This document shows positions 8,442 to 16,549 of a DNA stretch of 42,642 nucleotides, one piece after another. A program made the position numbers and the translations under genes. The notes beneath the pieces are model-generated. The model worked only from the letters and a program-made list of their open reading frames with translations. It did no database searches and was not told the DNA's origin. Each line of letters opens with the position of its first letter. Position 1 is the stretch's first letter. The DNA is taken from positions 1 to 42,642 of the forward strand of contig CAMYKW010000029.1 in assembly GCA_947259175.1 (NCBI GenBank), written 5' to 3'. Source of the DNA: an uncultured Gammaproteobacteria bacterium (GTDB taxonomy: Bacteria; Pseudomonadota; Gammaproteobacteria; Arenicellales; JAANXG01).

Positions 8442-9236
8442 TTGGAATCGGTACTGAATATTCAACTCGTCGACCGCACCCGCAAGCAGGTGACCATCAC
8501 CGCGATCGGCAGCGATATAGCCACCCAGGCGCGACTGGTGCTGCGCGATGCGCAATCGATGGTGGAAACGGCGCGCCACCAGCGCGAACCGTTGGCCGGC
8601 CGGCTGTCGCTCGGCGTCATACCCACCATCGCGCCGTTTCTCTTGCCGCGCTTCATGCCTGCGCTGCAAACCGCTTATCCCAAACTGCAACTGTATCTGC
8701 GCGAAGACATGACCGCGGTGCTGCTGGAGTCGCTGCATGACGGGGAGTTGGATTTGGTGCTCATGGCCCTGCCCTACGAGTTGCGTCATGCCGAGGTCAT
8801 GACCTTGTTTCGCGACCCATTCCGGATCGCCTACCGCAAGGGCACGCAGCGCGTCGATCCCAAGCGCTATCGCTTCAACCGGCTGCAGCGAGACAGCGTG
8901 CTGCTACTCAAGGACGGCCATTGTCTGCGCGACCATGCCCTGGCCGCGTGCAAGCTGCGCCAATCGGAAAAATTGCGCCGGTTTAACGCCACCAGCCTGC
9001 TGACCCTGGTGCAGATGGTCGACGCCGATTTGGGCATCACCTATCTGCCCGCCATGGCCGAAGGATCAGCGCTGCTCGCCAATACGCGGATTCAAACCCA
9101 GCCGCTGGACAAAAACGCATACCGCGAGATCGGGCTCGTTTGGCGACGCGGCACCGGCCGCGAGCAGGAGTTCCGCGCACTTGGCGCGTTCATTCGCAAA
9201 CACAAGCAAAAGTCGGCAGCGCGCGCAAACCCATAA
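8442..9236 (+). CDS. oxyR: OxyR-like LysR regulator with damaged N-terminus (probable pseudogene)
   Basis: The C-terminal effector domain of a LysR-family regulator closely resembling OxyR: RLSLGVIPTIAPFLLPRF, then DGHCLRDHALAAC, in which the two redox cysteines are nine residues apart as in E. coli Cys199/Cys208, then ITYLPA. OxyR senses H2O2 through that disulfide and activates defence genes. The only in-frame start is TTG at the left coordinate, but homology continues upstream in the same frame: codons 8355-8441 read LRYAAVRPRRAADACFISQ then SAFSVAIRE, a winged-helix HTH in which about five residues between LRY and AADAC are missing and for which there is no ATG, GTG or TTG start. As read, no full DNA-binding domain can be made. 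Decay, an assembly error or a non-standard start could each explain it. Confidence 0.75.
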   Translation: MESVLNIQLVDRTRKQVTITAIGSDIATQARLVLRDAQSMVETARHQREPLAGRLSLGVIPTIAPFLLPRFMPALQTAYPKLQLYLREDMTAVLLESLHDGELDLVLMALPYELRHAEVMTLFRDPFRIAYRKGTQRVDPKRYRFNRLQRDSVLLLKDGHCLRDHALAACKLRQSEKLRRFNATSLLTLVQMVDADLGITYLPAMAEGSALLANTRIQTQPLDKNAYREIGLVWRRGTGREQEFRALGAFIRKHKQKSAARANP

Positions 9237-9299
9237 GCGGTCAACAATTTAAGCAGATGACTTTCGGTTGCGCTCGATCCGAGATCAGCGGCGATGGAC

Positions 9300-10727
9300 T
9301 CAGGGATTGATGGTGATTTCGTAGTCACCGCGTTGTGGCGGCGGCGGCAGATGACCCTCGCGCAACGCGTCCAGCAGCGGCATCGGATCGCACTGAAATC
9401 GAACCGTTTGCGCGGCATCCTTGAGGATGGCGTCCTGGGAGGCGATCTCGAAACTCAGTACGTCATTCAGATGAGGAATATCCAGTGATTGGGCGCACAG
9501 AAAGTCCGCGAAACCGCGCACCTCGGCGGATGCGAACTGCTCCGGTCGCTGCGTGTTCCAGAACGCTTTGAGCAATTCCATCACCCGCTCCTCACCCAGA
9601 TTCAATACCAGCAAGCGGTAGGTCAGCGTCAACAGCGACACGACCATGCCGCCTCTGACGGACGTGACGAGTTCCTGATACACAGGGATGCCGGGATCGG
9701 TGGACAGCCTTTTCGCCACCGGCGTGTCGGGTGGCCAGCCGATGGCCAGACGGCTGACGGCCTGTTCCCAGTCAACCGGGGAGATCTGATTTTCTGTGGC
9801 GGCGGGATGCCGTGTGGGTCCGTGCCGATCGGTGCGCGGTGCGGTAAGAGATTCATGCCGCTGATCCCACAACGAACGAATGTCGGCCATCTGCGCGAGC
9901 AGATCGTCTGTGCTCAAGGACTTGATGGGCAGGTAGTCTTCGATGATTTCAAAGATAACCGCCTTCAAGTTCGGCAACCGCGGAAGAATCTCGCCGGTCA
10001 ATTCCATGAGCGGACGCGGCACCAATCCGGAATGAGCATCCAGCCAATGATCGCGAAGCCTGTCGCCCCCCGCCAGGTGCACCTCCCAAACACGCTCGAG
10101 CGGCATTTCCGCGAGTGCGTCCAACATCGTTTGCCGCCCGTTTCTTTCATTGGCCCACAGGTTGTGCAGATCGAGCAGGATGCCGCAGTCCGCCGCCTCG
10201 GCCACAGCAGCAAAGAACGCGCCGTCGGACATCTCGCCGTCGTGACGGGAAAGATAATTCACGCCGGTCTCGAAGGCGAACGGAACCGGCAACTCACGTT
10301 GCAGCTTGCGGATGTTTGCCGCGGCCAGATCGACGGTTTGCCGGGTTTGCAGCGGCGGTAGCAGGAAACCGGTTGTATGCGGCCCGCGCGGACCGGCGAC
10401 CTTGTTGAAGCTCAGGTGCTCGCTCGCCCAGGGCGCCCCCAACGTCTCGATCGATTCTATGAAAGGCGGCAATTGCGCCGCGTCGGGAGGCACCGTGCCG
10501 CCGATGGCAAAGCCGACGCCGTGGACAATTTTTGCCTGGGGAAATCGGGTAAAGCGCGCAAATGCATCGGGATCCAGCCGGTAACTCGGATTCGGCGGCT
10601 GTCCCTTGAACCAGAACGTCTGGGGTTCAATCTCTATGACGTCGATGATGTCTCGCCCGGCCTCGAGCACCGGCTCTAAGCCGGGCGAGTAAACAATACC
10701 AACGCCTAGCGCCGGCAGGTCGTTCAA
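9300..10727 (-). CDS. DUF692/MNIO multinuclear iron oxidase with fused C-terminal domain
   Basis: Residues 1-290 match the DUF692 (MbnB/TglH-type) TIM-barrel family, whose characterised members use clustered iron to oxidise cysteine or neighbouring backbone in peptide precursors. Seen in order: GVGIVYSPG, IVHGVGFAIGG, SEHLSF, FETGVNYL, GILLDLHNLWAN, VWEVHLAGG and LDAHSG, carrying the expected His/Asp/Glu ligands. After a Pro/Thr-rich linker, residues about 330-475 form an alpha-helical domain ending DPMPLLDALREGHLP. Characterised MNIO enzymes usually act with a separate partner protein, so this may be that partner fused in cis (inference). The start is TTG, overlapping the stop of the upstream small peptide gene (TTGA), so the two are translationally coupled. 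Confidence 0.87.
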   Translation of the reverse strand: MNDLPALGVGIVYSPGLEPVLEAGRDIIDVIEIEPQTFWFKGQPPNPSYRLDPDAFARFTRFPQAKIVHGVGFAIGGTVPPDAAQLPPFIESIETLGAPWASEHLSFNKVAGPRGPHTTGFLLPPLQTRQTVDLAAANIRKLQRELPVPFAFETGVNYLSRHDGEMSDGAFFAAVAEAADCGILLDLHNLWANERNGRQTMLDALAEMPLERVWEVHLAGGDRLRDHWLDAHSGLVPRPLMELTGEILPRLPNLKAVIFEIIEDYLPIKSLSTDDLLAQMADIRSLWDQRHESLTAPRTDRHGPTRHPAATENQISPVDWEQAVSRLAIGWPPDTPVAKRLSTDPGIPVYQELVTSVRGGMVVSLLTLTYRLLVLNLGEERVMELLKAFWNTQRPEQFASAEVRGFADFLCAQSLDIPHLNDVLSFEIASQDAILKDAAQTVRFQCDPMPLLDALREGHLPPPPQRGDYEITINP

Positions 10728-10948
10728 CCTAGCGGGCCACCGGCTTCGATTTTGAGTTTTTCATCCACCGAGAATTGTCGCTCGAAGTCCCAACGAATAT
10801 CCCAACCCGAGCAACAGGCCAGGCAGCCTAGCCGCCCAAGAATATCCTTTTGCACGCGCTGCAACTTGGTCAAGTTGAAAGCGACAGATGCGGGAACCGA
10901 GACACGAACGACGTTGTTGGCGACAGGTGCTTTTATTTCTCTTGCCAT
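10724..10948 (-). CDS. 74-residue Cys-motif peptide, candidate RiPP precursor
   Basis: Small protein of 74 residues translationally coupled to the DUF692 enzyme. The ATG has AGGA a few bases upstream; an in-frame extension upstream lacks a ribosome site and reads as noise. The N-terminal 35 residues (AREIKAPVANNVVRV, then NLTKLQRVQKDILG) look like a leader with an amphipathic helix. Then comes GCLACCSGWDIRW, with Cys42, Cys45 and Cys46, and a charged tail. MNIO enzymes modify cysteines in such ribosomal peptides, so the CxxCC segment is the likely target. There is no signal peptide. I do not recognise the precursor family, and the product could bind metal, act catalytically or be a signal. 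Confidence 0.8.
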   Translation of the reverse strand: MAREIKAPVANNVVRVSVPASVAFNLTKLQRVQKDILGRLGCLACCSGWDIRWDFERQFSVDEKLKIEAGGPLG

Positions 10949-11134
10949 GTTCCTAATCCTCTTGTCCTGTTGATGGTGTATTTTAAAATCGCCGTCAATC
11001 ACAACCCATCGACGGCGCGATGTGAATATCCTAGAAAAATACTGCGAAATGCAAGCCGTCGCTGACCAACGGTTATTTTTGTGGAGGAGTCGGCGGCTGA
11101 AGCGCCGCGCCTTACCGCGGAACAAACGGCGCGG

Positions 11135-11890
11135 CTATTTAATGTGGCATTTACTGCAAATGCCGAAGGCGGTGCCGCGTAGAAACATGACGTCCTCCAC
11201 GGTGGGGCCATTATGGGGGTCGTGGCAGGACGAACACTCGATGCCGGCTTGTCCCACGGCGGGGCCTTTGGTGATATTACCCGAGCCGTCGTCGCGGTAT
11301 AACTGGATCCCAAGCACCGTCGGATCGGCCACCCAATCGGTTACCACCAAATTGGCGCCATTGGTGACGGTATTATAGGTGCTGGGGGTATTGTTGAAAG
11401 GATACGGCATCGCCACCGGATGGCTGTTTCCAAGGCTGCCGGTGACCGTGGCGCTCTGATTGATCCCGGTGATGGTCGTATTCAACAACGGCGCCGCCGG
11501 CGTCCCACCGTTCCACCACATCAATTCGCCGACCGCCACGCTGCCATCGTGACAGCTCAGGCACTTCGCGCTCGCGCCCCGGTAGGTATCGCCTTGAAAC
11601 GTGGGATAGGTGGTCCCGGCGATGGTCTGGACGCTGTCCCAGGAGAAGGTGTTTGCGGACAGCTGATGGTTCCACAGCAAGTCCTGGGTCTGGGCCCGGT
11701 GCGGCGTGTGGCAGAACGTGCACAGACCCGTGGGCGGGTTGCCGAGGCCGGAAAAGTCGTGCGCCGTACCCACAATGCCGTCGCCGGGGGCCGCTGCGCT
11801 CACGCCCGGAAACAGGGGCGCGACACAAACGAGCAACAATCCGAGGGCGCCCCGCACAATTTGTGTCATGGCCAAAGCCCATCCTCTCAT
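11135..11890 (-). CDS. Periplasmic tetrahaem c-type cytochrome
   Basis: Exported electron carrier of 251 residues. The signal peptide (ALGLLLVCVAPLFPGVSAAA) is followed by four CxxCH haem-attachment sites: CTFCH (about 57), CLSCH (about 110), CSSCH (about 219) and CSKCH (about 245, nearly at the C-terminus). SHPVAM near 156 could supply a distal ligand. This pattern resembles the cytochrome proteins with paired CxxCH motifs found with respiratory or metal-reduction genes. Two start codons seven codons apart are possible; the leader works with either. It lies 186 bp upstream of the peptide/MNIO pair on the same strand. An 8-bp GC-rich inverted repeat (11104-11111 with 11128-11135) sits at its stop codon but lacks a following T-run. 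Confidence 0.88.
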   Translation of the reverse strand: MRGWALAMTQIVRGALGLLLVCVAPLFPGVSAAAPGDGIVGTAHDFSGLGNPPTGLCTFCHTPHRAQTQDLLWNHQLSANTFSWDSVQTIAGTTYPTFQGDTYRGASAKCLSCHDGSVAVGELMWWNGGTPAAPLLNTTITGINQSATVTGSLGNSHPVAMPYPFNNTPSTYNTVTNGANLVVTDWVADPTVLGIQLYRDDGSGNITKGPAVGQAGIECSSCHDPHNGPTVEDVMFLRGTAFGICSKCHIK

Positions 11891-12469
11891 TTAGCTGTTT
11901 TCTCCGGCGGATGCCGCATCGCGTTCCGTGGCTCATGTCGGTCATCGGCGTCTCCCGCATGCGGCGATCCGCTGGTTTTCGCTCAGTATAGACAATAGAC
12001 AGCCTATGGCGAATCGCCTGTTTTTTTGTCCGGTTAACCGCGGTACGCGGCAATCGACCGGAATCCGCTATTCCATGCGGTATTTCCCTGCAAGTGTCGA
12101 CCATCGGCTGGCGCTGCTCAACGTCGGCATTGGCTTCGACGTGACATACATCAATAAGTTCGCGGCGCACGCCGGACTCGTACCGCGGCCGGCGCAGCAC
12201 GCACTACCGTTCGCGTGCCGTATCCGGTCTCGATGCGGTCGACACGTCAGCCACCCTCGCCCCGTAGCTTGTCTCACTCGTACTGTTCGCCCGCCTTGCC
12301 AATCAACAGCGAAGTCGGCCGGCCACCGGCGGGCAGCGCTTCAGTCGTCACCCACGTGAACGGCGCTTATACCCAGCGCGTGAATATGGAATAATGACCG
12401 GCGGCGCGTGCCCGCGTGCGGCAATGCAGATCATAACAGCGCGAACAACAATCAAATCGAGGTGTTGGT
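11891..12469. other. Intergenic region, divergent promoters expected
   Basis: About 580 bases between the minus-strand cytochrome and the plus-strand papain-like gene. Open frames run through it on both strands, but none has a ribosome site, a recognisable motif or plausible codon use, so I call no gene. It must hold the cytochrome promoter (around 11900-12000, where the sequence turns AT-rich) and the promoter for the protease gene (around 12380-12460). Confidence 0.4.
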
Positions 12470-14374
12470 GTGGCTGATCACGATCATCCCAACTATCGCG
12501 GCCAGGTCCTGGATGCCGCCAAAGATCCCTTAGACCTTCGCGATTTGTATTACGAAGGCAGCCTCAATGAACTCAAGCCCTGGGTAGACAATCGCGGCAA
12601 GGTGCCCTTCATCGCGAACCAGGAAAAAGAAGGCGCGTGTACCGGGTTCGCATTGGCGGCGGTGGTGAACTACCTGCTGCACAATCGCGCGGGGGCGTCG
12701 CAGCTCAAGCGCAGACAAGGCGCGAGCGCGCGCATGATGTACGAGATGGCCAAGCGCTACGACGAGTGGGAGGGTACGAATTACGAAGGCTCGAGCGTGC
12801 GCGCGGCAGTGAAAGGCTGGCACAAACACGGTGTGTGCCCGGAGTGGCTGTGGCCCTATAAGACCGACGAGAAGAGCGGCCGTTTGACCAAGAAGCGGCA
12901 GGAAGCCGCCCTCGACATCCCGTTGGGCAACTATTTCCGTGTGCGTCACCTTTATATCAGCCAACTGCACAGCGCCATTTGCGAGGCGGACATTCTCTAC
13001 GCCAGCGCCTCGGTGCACAGCGGCTGGTTCAAACCCGACCCGGATACCGGACGTATTCCGTACCGCGCCGACAAAAACGGCGGCCACGCGTTTGCCATTG
13101 TCGGCTACGACTCCGAGGGTTTATGGATACAAAATTCCTGGGGCCGCGGCTGGGGGCTGAACGGATTCGGCCATCTCTCCTATGACGACTGGTTCGAAAA
13201 CGGCTATGACTGCTGGGTGGCGCGGCTCGGCGCCAAAACGACCAGCGTCGCGTTGGCGGAAGGCGGGCCCCTGGGACGGGCGCTATCGTTCAACTACATT
13301 CCCCACGAGGCGGTGGTCATGTCCACCATCAAGCCCCACTTCGTCAACCTGGGCAATGACGGTCACCTCTCGCAAAGCGGACGCTATCAGACCGACGATC
13401 TCGATCTCAACGATATAGTCAGAACCGTGCTGGACACGACTCGGAAATGGCCGGGTAAACGCAAGATCCTGCTATACGCCCACGGGGGTTTAAACACGGA
13501 GAAGGCCTCCGCGACCCGCGTCGCCAGCATGCTGCCGTATTTCCTGCAAAACCAGGTCTATCCGATACATTTCATGTGGGAAACCGGCCTGTGGGATTCG
13601 ATCAAGGGAATCGTCGCAGACGCACAGCGCCACCGGCGGTTCGGCGGCGTGTGGGATGAGGCCAAGGAGAGATTTCAGGATCTGGCGGACGAAGCGATCG
13701 AACTCGCAAGCCGCCAACTGGGGCGACCGATCTGGTCACAAATGAAGGACAACGCGAGAGGCGCCGTGGATCATCGCTGGGGCGGCGCGTTTAAACTGGC
13801 CAAGAAACTGAGCAGTCTGCGAAAAGCCGGCGCGCCGGACTTCGAATTACATCTGGTGGGCCACAGCGCCGGGAGCATCCTGCTGGGGCACCTGATGCGG
13901 ACGCTGATCGATATGAAGATACCCGTTCAAACGATCAGCCTGTTCGCGCCGGCATGCTCGATTCAATTCTTTGAGGACAAATTCCTGTCCCACCTGAGCG
14001 GCAAGGCGGGGACGACGCGCCTGACCATCTTTAACCTGCGCGACGAAATCGAACGCAAGGACCATGTGGCGAAAATCTACAACAAGAGCCTGCTGTACCT
14101 GGTTTCCGAGGCGTTTGAACGCGAACGCAAACTCCCCCTTTTGGGCATGCAAAAGCATGTGGAAGCAAGCAATGTTCTGTCGCTGTTGTTCGGCAAGCCC
14201 AAGAAGCTGACCAAGCACACGGCGATCTATGCCCACGACCGGGTATCCGTGACGCTCAAATCGAGCGCCGAGAGTCACGGGGGATTCGACAACGATGTGG
14301 ACACCCTGAACTCGACGCTGCGCATTATCACGCGCAAGAAGCGACTAAAGTTTCCGTTTAAAGACACCGGTTAA
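12470..14374 (+). CDS. Papain-like (C1) protease fused to an alpha/beta hydrolase
   Basis: A 634-residue two-enzyme fusion. Residues 40-250 are a papain-family cysteine protease: IANQEKEGACTGFALAAV gives Gln51 and Cys57, GGHAFAIVGYD gives His206, and WIQNSWGRGWG gives Asn222, a complete catalytic set. Residues about 330-600 are an alpha/beta hydrolase: ILLYAHGGLN, then LHLVGHSAGSILLGHL with the nucleophile Ser near 465. There is no signal peptide or transmembrane segment and no propeptide is apparent, so it should be cytoplasmic. The start is GTG with GAGG upstream. It ends five bases before the oppositely oriented DUF2235 gene. Coupling a peptidase to a lipase/esterase-like domain suggests a toxic or self-digesting effector or a processing enzyme; the substrate is unknown. 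Confidence 0.88.
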   Translation: MADHDHPNYRGQVLDAAKDPLDLRDLYYEGSLNELKPWVDNRGKVPFIANQEKEGACTGFALAAVVNYLLHNRAGASQLKRRQGASARMMYEMAKRYDEWEGTNYEGSSVRAAVKGWHKHGVCPEWLWPYKTDEKSGRLTKKRQEAALDIPLGNYFRVRHLYISQLHSAICEADILYASASVHSGWFKPDPDTGRIPYRADKNGGHAFAIVGYDSEGLWIQNSWGRGWGLNGFGHLSYDDWFENGYDCWVARLGAKTTSVALAEGGPLGRALSFNYIPHEAVVMSTIKPHFVNLGNDGHLSQSGRYQTDDLDLNDIVRTVLDTTRKWPGKRKILLYAHGGLNTEKASATRVASMLPYFLQNQVYPIHFMWETGLWDSIKGIVADAQRHRRFGGVWDEAKERFQDLADEAIELASRQLGRPIWSQMKDNARGAVDHRWGGAFKLAKKLSSLRKAGAPDFELHLVGHSAGSILLGHLMRTLIDMKIPVQTISLFAPACSIQFFEDKFLSHLSGKAGTTRLTIFNLRDEIERKDHVAKIYNKSLLYLVSEAFERERKLPLLGMQKHVEASNVLSLLFGKPKKLTKHTAIYAHDRVSVTLKSSAESHGGFDNDVDTLNSTLRIITRKKRLKFPFKDTG

Positions 14375-14379
14375 TCTGA

Positions 14380-15990
14380 TCACCACCACGGCGCCGGCAG
14401 CGTCTCTCGCCAGAACCCCTGATAGCGCCGCTCCAGTTCATTCTTGAGCAGGATGTCCAGGGCATACAGATAGATCGGAATCAACACGATTATCAGCCCC
14501 AGTAGAAAATTCGAGAACAGCGGTGCGAGAATCGTCTCGTACAAGGCCGTACCGACAAACGGCACGAACGAAGACACATACTTGGCCGCGGTCATCAGGC
14601 TGTTCGGTTCCCCGCTGCCGGAGTCAGAGAAAGCCCCCACGACGCCGCCGATCACAAAAATCAACAGGGTTGCCAGGGCGAAACCGGCGTGCAGCAGGCG
14701 CCGATATTTTACCAGCCGCGGCTGTTCATACAGGCCTTGATTGTGGGTCCATCCGTGGTTGCACAAGCGCAGCAGTTCCGCCTGGTGCGCCGGCGTTTCC
14801 CCTATGTTGCCGGCGTCGTCGACCACCGGCTCAAACGGCCCCAGGTTTCCCGGCGCGTAGTCTCCGGTGCGGGCAACAATCCTGCGGAAGGCGGAGACAT
14901 GAACGCGCACCGGATCGACGCCGTTATCCGCGCACAACTTCTCAACGGTACGCGGTGCATAGCGATAGTACACTTTGAATCCCGACCGTGAGTCGTACAT
15001 CTTGTCGTGCACGTTTTCCGCGGCTGTGAATTCCTGTTTCTTGATGTCGCTGAAGCGCAGTCCATGTTTTTCGGCCATCTTGATCATCCAGTTCAGCGAA
15101 ACATGGGCCATCCCCTGCTTGGGGTATCCACCGCCCACGTTGGAATGCACACCCGGGAACCAAACCTGGTTGATGCGCTCCCGGTCCCGTGGGGCCGCCT
15201 CGTCGAACATAAGCGGGTGAAACGTGCGCCGCTCGTCATCGATCGCCAACGCGTGACAGGCCCGGTTGATCCATGGACTCAACTTGCGATCGGGAAACTT
15301 AAAATGATAAAGATTTTCGTTCCACAAATCGGCGATCTCATCCACCGGGAAGCCGACCGCGTCGACCGAATCCCACACGCCCATGAACCGGACCGGAACG
15401 ATGCGTTCCTCAACGAAGTCACCCTCGACAAATTCGTAGTCGCCATATTGCTCACGTTCGACTTGCACCCCATAAGCATGCCTGAACTCTTCAATGGTGG
15501 GACGTTTGACTCCGAAAACTTCCTCGATCTTGTACCACAGCCTGGTCAGGCGCGCCGCGTACTTACGGCGATACGCCCGATAGCCGGTTTTGACCAGACG
15601 TTCCAATGTTTTGTCGTCCGGACAATGACTCCGGTCCAGAATACCGCAGGAGGTAATGAAGCCGGCGAGGGTGCGCACCGTGAACGCGCCGCGGCTGAAA
15701 CCGAATACATAAACATGGTCGCCGGGCTCATAGTTCTTGACCAGCCGCGAGTACAGGTGGCGCACGTTGCGGCTCAGGCCCAGGCCCACTGCGCCGCCCA
15801 GCATCTTCAGCAGCTTCAGCTGATCGGTACCCACGCCGTCGTCGTAGAACGCCAGTTGTTCGACGCCGTGCTGCCCGGTCTTGAACCCGTTCAGGTCAAC
15901 GCTCTGATAGATACGCCAGACGTTGGTGTTGTTTCCCTTGCCGCCGGAATTCCCGGTGCCATCGGAGCACAGAACGATATGTTTGGGCAT
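14380..15990 (-). CDS. DUF2235 alpha/beta hydrolase with C-terminal membrane segments
   Basis: A 536-residue protein of the DUF2235 family, which includes Tle1-type phospholipases and many uncharacterised hydrolases. Seen: HIVLCSDGTGN at the N-terminus, VYVFGFSRGAFTVRTLAG with nucleophile Ser99, WDSVDAVGFP and the family signature WFPGVHSNVGGGYP. The C-terminal 120 residues contain two hydrophobic segments (AGFALATLLIFVIGGVVGAF and FLLGLIIVLIPIYLYALDIL), so it is probably anchored in the inner membrane with a short basic/aromatic tail. No VgrG, PAAR or immunity gene is nearby, so a secreted type VI effector role is not supported. A perfect FNR-type palindrome lies about 90 bp upstream of the start. 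Confidence 0.88.
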   Translation of the reverse strand: MPKHIVLCSDGTGNSGGKGNNTNVWRIYQSVDLNGFKTGQHGVEQLAFYDDGVGTDQLKLLKMLGGAVGLGLSRNVRHLYSRLVKNYEPGDHVYVFGFSRGAFTVRTLAGFITSCGILDRSHCPDDKTLERLVKTGYRAYRRKYAARLTRLWYKIEEVFGVKRPTIEEFRHAYGVQVEREQYGDYEFVEGDFVEERIVPVRFMGVWDSVDAVGFPVDEIADLWNENLYHFKFPDRKLSPWINRACHALAIDDERRTFHPLMFDEAAPRDRERINQVWFPGVHSNVGGGYPKQGMAHVSLNWMIKMAEKHGLRFSDIKKQEFTAAENVHDKMYDSRSGFKVYYRYAPRTVEKLCADNGVDPVRVHVSAFRRIVARTGDYAPGNLGPFEPVVDDAGNIGETPAHQAELLRLCNHGWTHNQGLYEQPRLVKYRRLLHAGFALATLLIFVIGGVVGAFSDSGSGEPNSLMTAAKYVSSFVPFVGTALYETILAPLFSNFLLGLIIVLIPIYLYALDILLKNELERRYQGFWRETLPAPWW

Positions 15991-16077
15991 CGTCGTATCT
16001 TCTCCCTAGTGATTCACTAAACTCGTAATTCGCATCCCCCGCAAACCGCATATCTCATTTTCTCGTAACGGACACGT

Positions 16078-16091
16078 TTGATTGCAATCAA
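16078..16091 (-). promoter_or_regulatory. FNR/Anr-type operator and promoter for the DUF2235 gene
   Basis: TTGATTGCAATCAA is a perfect match to the FNR consensus TTGAT-N4-ATCAA. On the minus strand an extended -10-like TGAGATATG lies at about 16057-16049; a transcription start near 16043 would place the palindrome at about -41.5, the classic activating position for FNR. The downstream gene begins at 15990, leaving a leader of about 50 bases. This implies induction of the hydrolase at low oxygen (inference from position). Confidence 0.6.
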
Positions 16092-16164
16092 GCTCAATGC
16101 AGTCGACGTTGGTATCTGCGCCATGTCACGTCTCCAACGCGGCCCGGCGCAGGACGGGACCCGG

Positions 16165-16521
16165 CTACGCCGGTATCGGGACGCCGGCCAGGGTGGCGAC
16201 CTTCGCCAGCAGCTTCAACACGCCGCTGGCCGAGTCGAGCACCTGCTTGAATTTCCTCAAGTTGTTCAGCGCCTTTTCAAGTTTACCCACCGCCGAGACC
16301 AAGTCGTTTTCCAGGGATTTGAGTTGGTCGGCGATCTGCGCGAGTTGCACATTCTCCAGCTTGCGGATCGCAATATTAACGTGGACCAACGTCCTGCCTG
16401 CGGCTTCCTTCTCCTTTTCCGTCATTTTGTCCAGCGCAGCCGCGGCTTCGGACTTGAAAAAACCGTTGCGCACGGCGCGCAACTGCTTCAAACACGCATC
16501 ACGTATTTCAAAAGGCGCCAT
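16165..16521 (-). CDS. Small coiled-coil protein
   Basis: A 118-residue, almost wholly helical protein with no signal peptide. Heptad-like spacing of hydrophobic residues runs through IADQLKSLENDLVSAVGKLE and NNLRKFKQVLDSASGVLKLL, predicting a coiled coil; the tail (AKVATLAGVPIPA) is hydrophobic. It is preceded by a very strong GGAGGTGA ribosome site, so it is probably highly translated. It follows the lipoprotein gene by 28 bp and shares its strand, so the two likely act together, for example as an envelope-attached complex. Family not recognised. Confidence 0.75.
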   Translation of the reverse strand: MAPFEIRDACLKQLRAVRNGFFKSEAAAALDKMTEKEKEAAGRTLVHVNIAIRKLENVQLAQIADQLKSLENDLVSAVGKLEKALNNLRKFKQVLDSASGVLKLLAKVATLAGVPIPA

Positions 16522-16549
16522 GTCTCACCTCCGCGGCGGTGCAAAGTCT

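Noticed and set aside
11104-11135. GC-rich inverted repeat at the cytochrome stop as an intrinsic terminator
   Set aside because: On the minus strand the stem is followed by an A-rich, not T-rich, stretch.
11373-12200. Minus-strand frame crossing the cytochrome and its upstream region
   Set aside because: Arg/Pro-rich shadow translation in a different frame from the haem-binding gene.
14380-15990. Type VI secretion effector identity for the DUF2235 protein
   Set aside because: Two membrane segments and no VgrG, PAAR, adaptor or immunity gene nearby; DUF2235 alone is not enough.
15007-16020. 337-codon plus-strand frame opposite the DUF2235 gene
   Set aside because: Antisense shadow; the minus strand contains GFSRGA and GVHSNVGGGYP.
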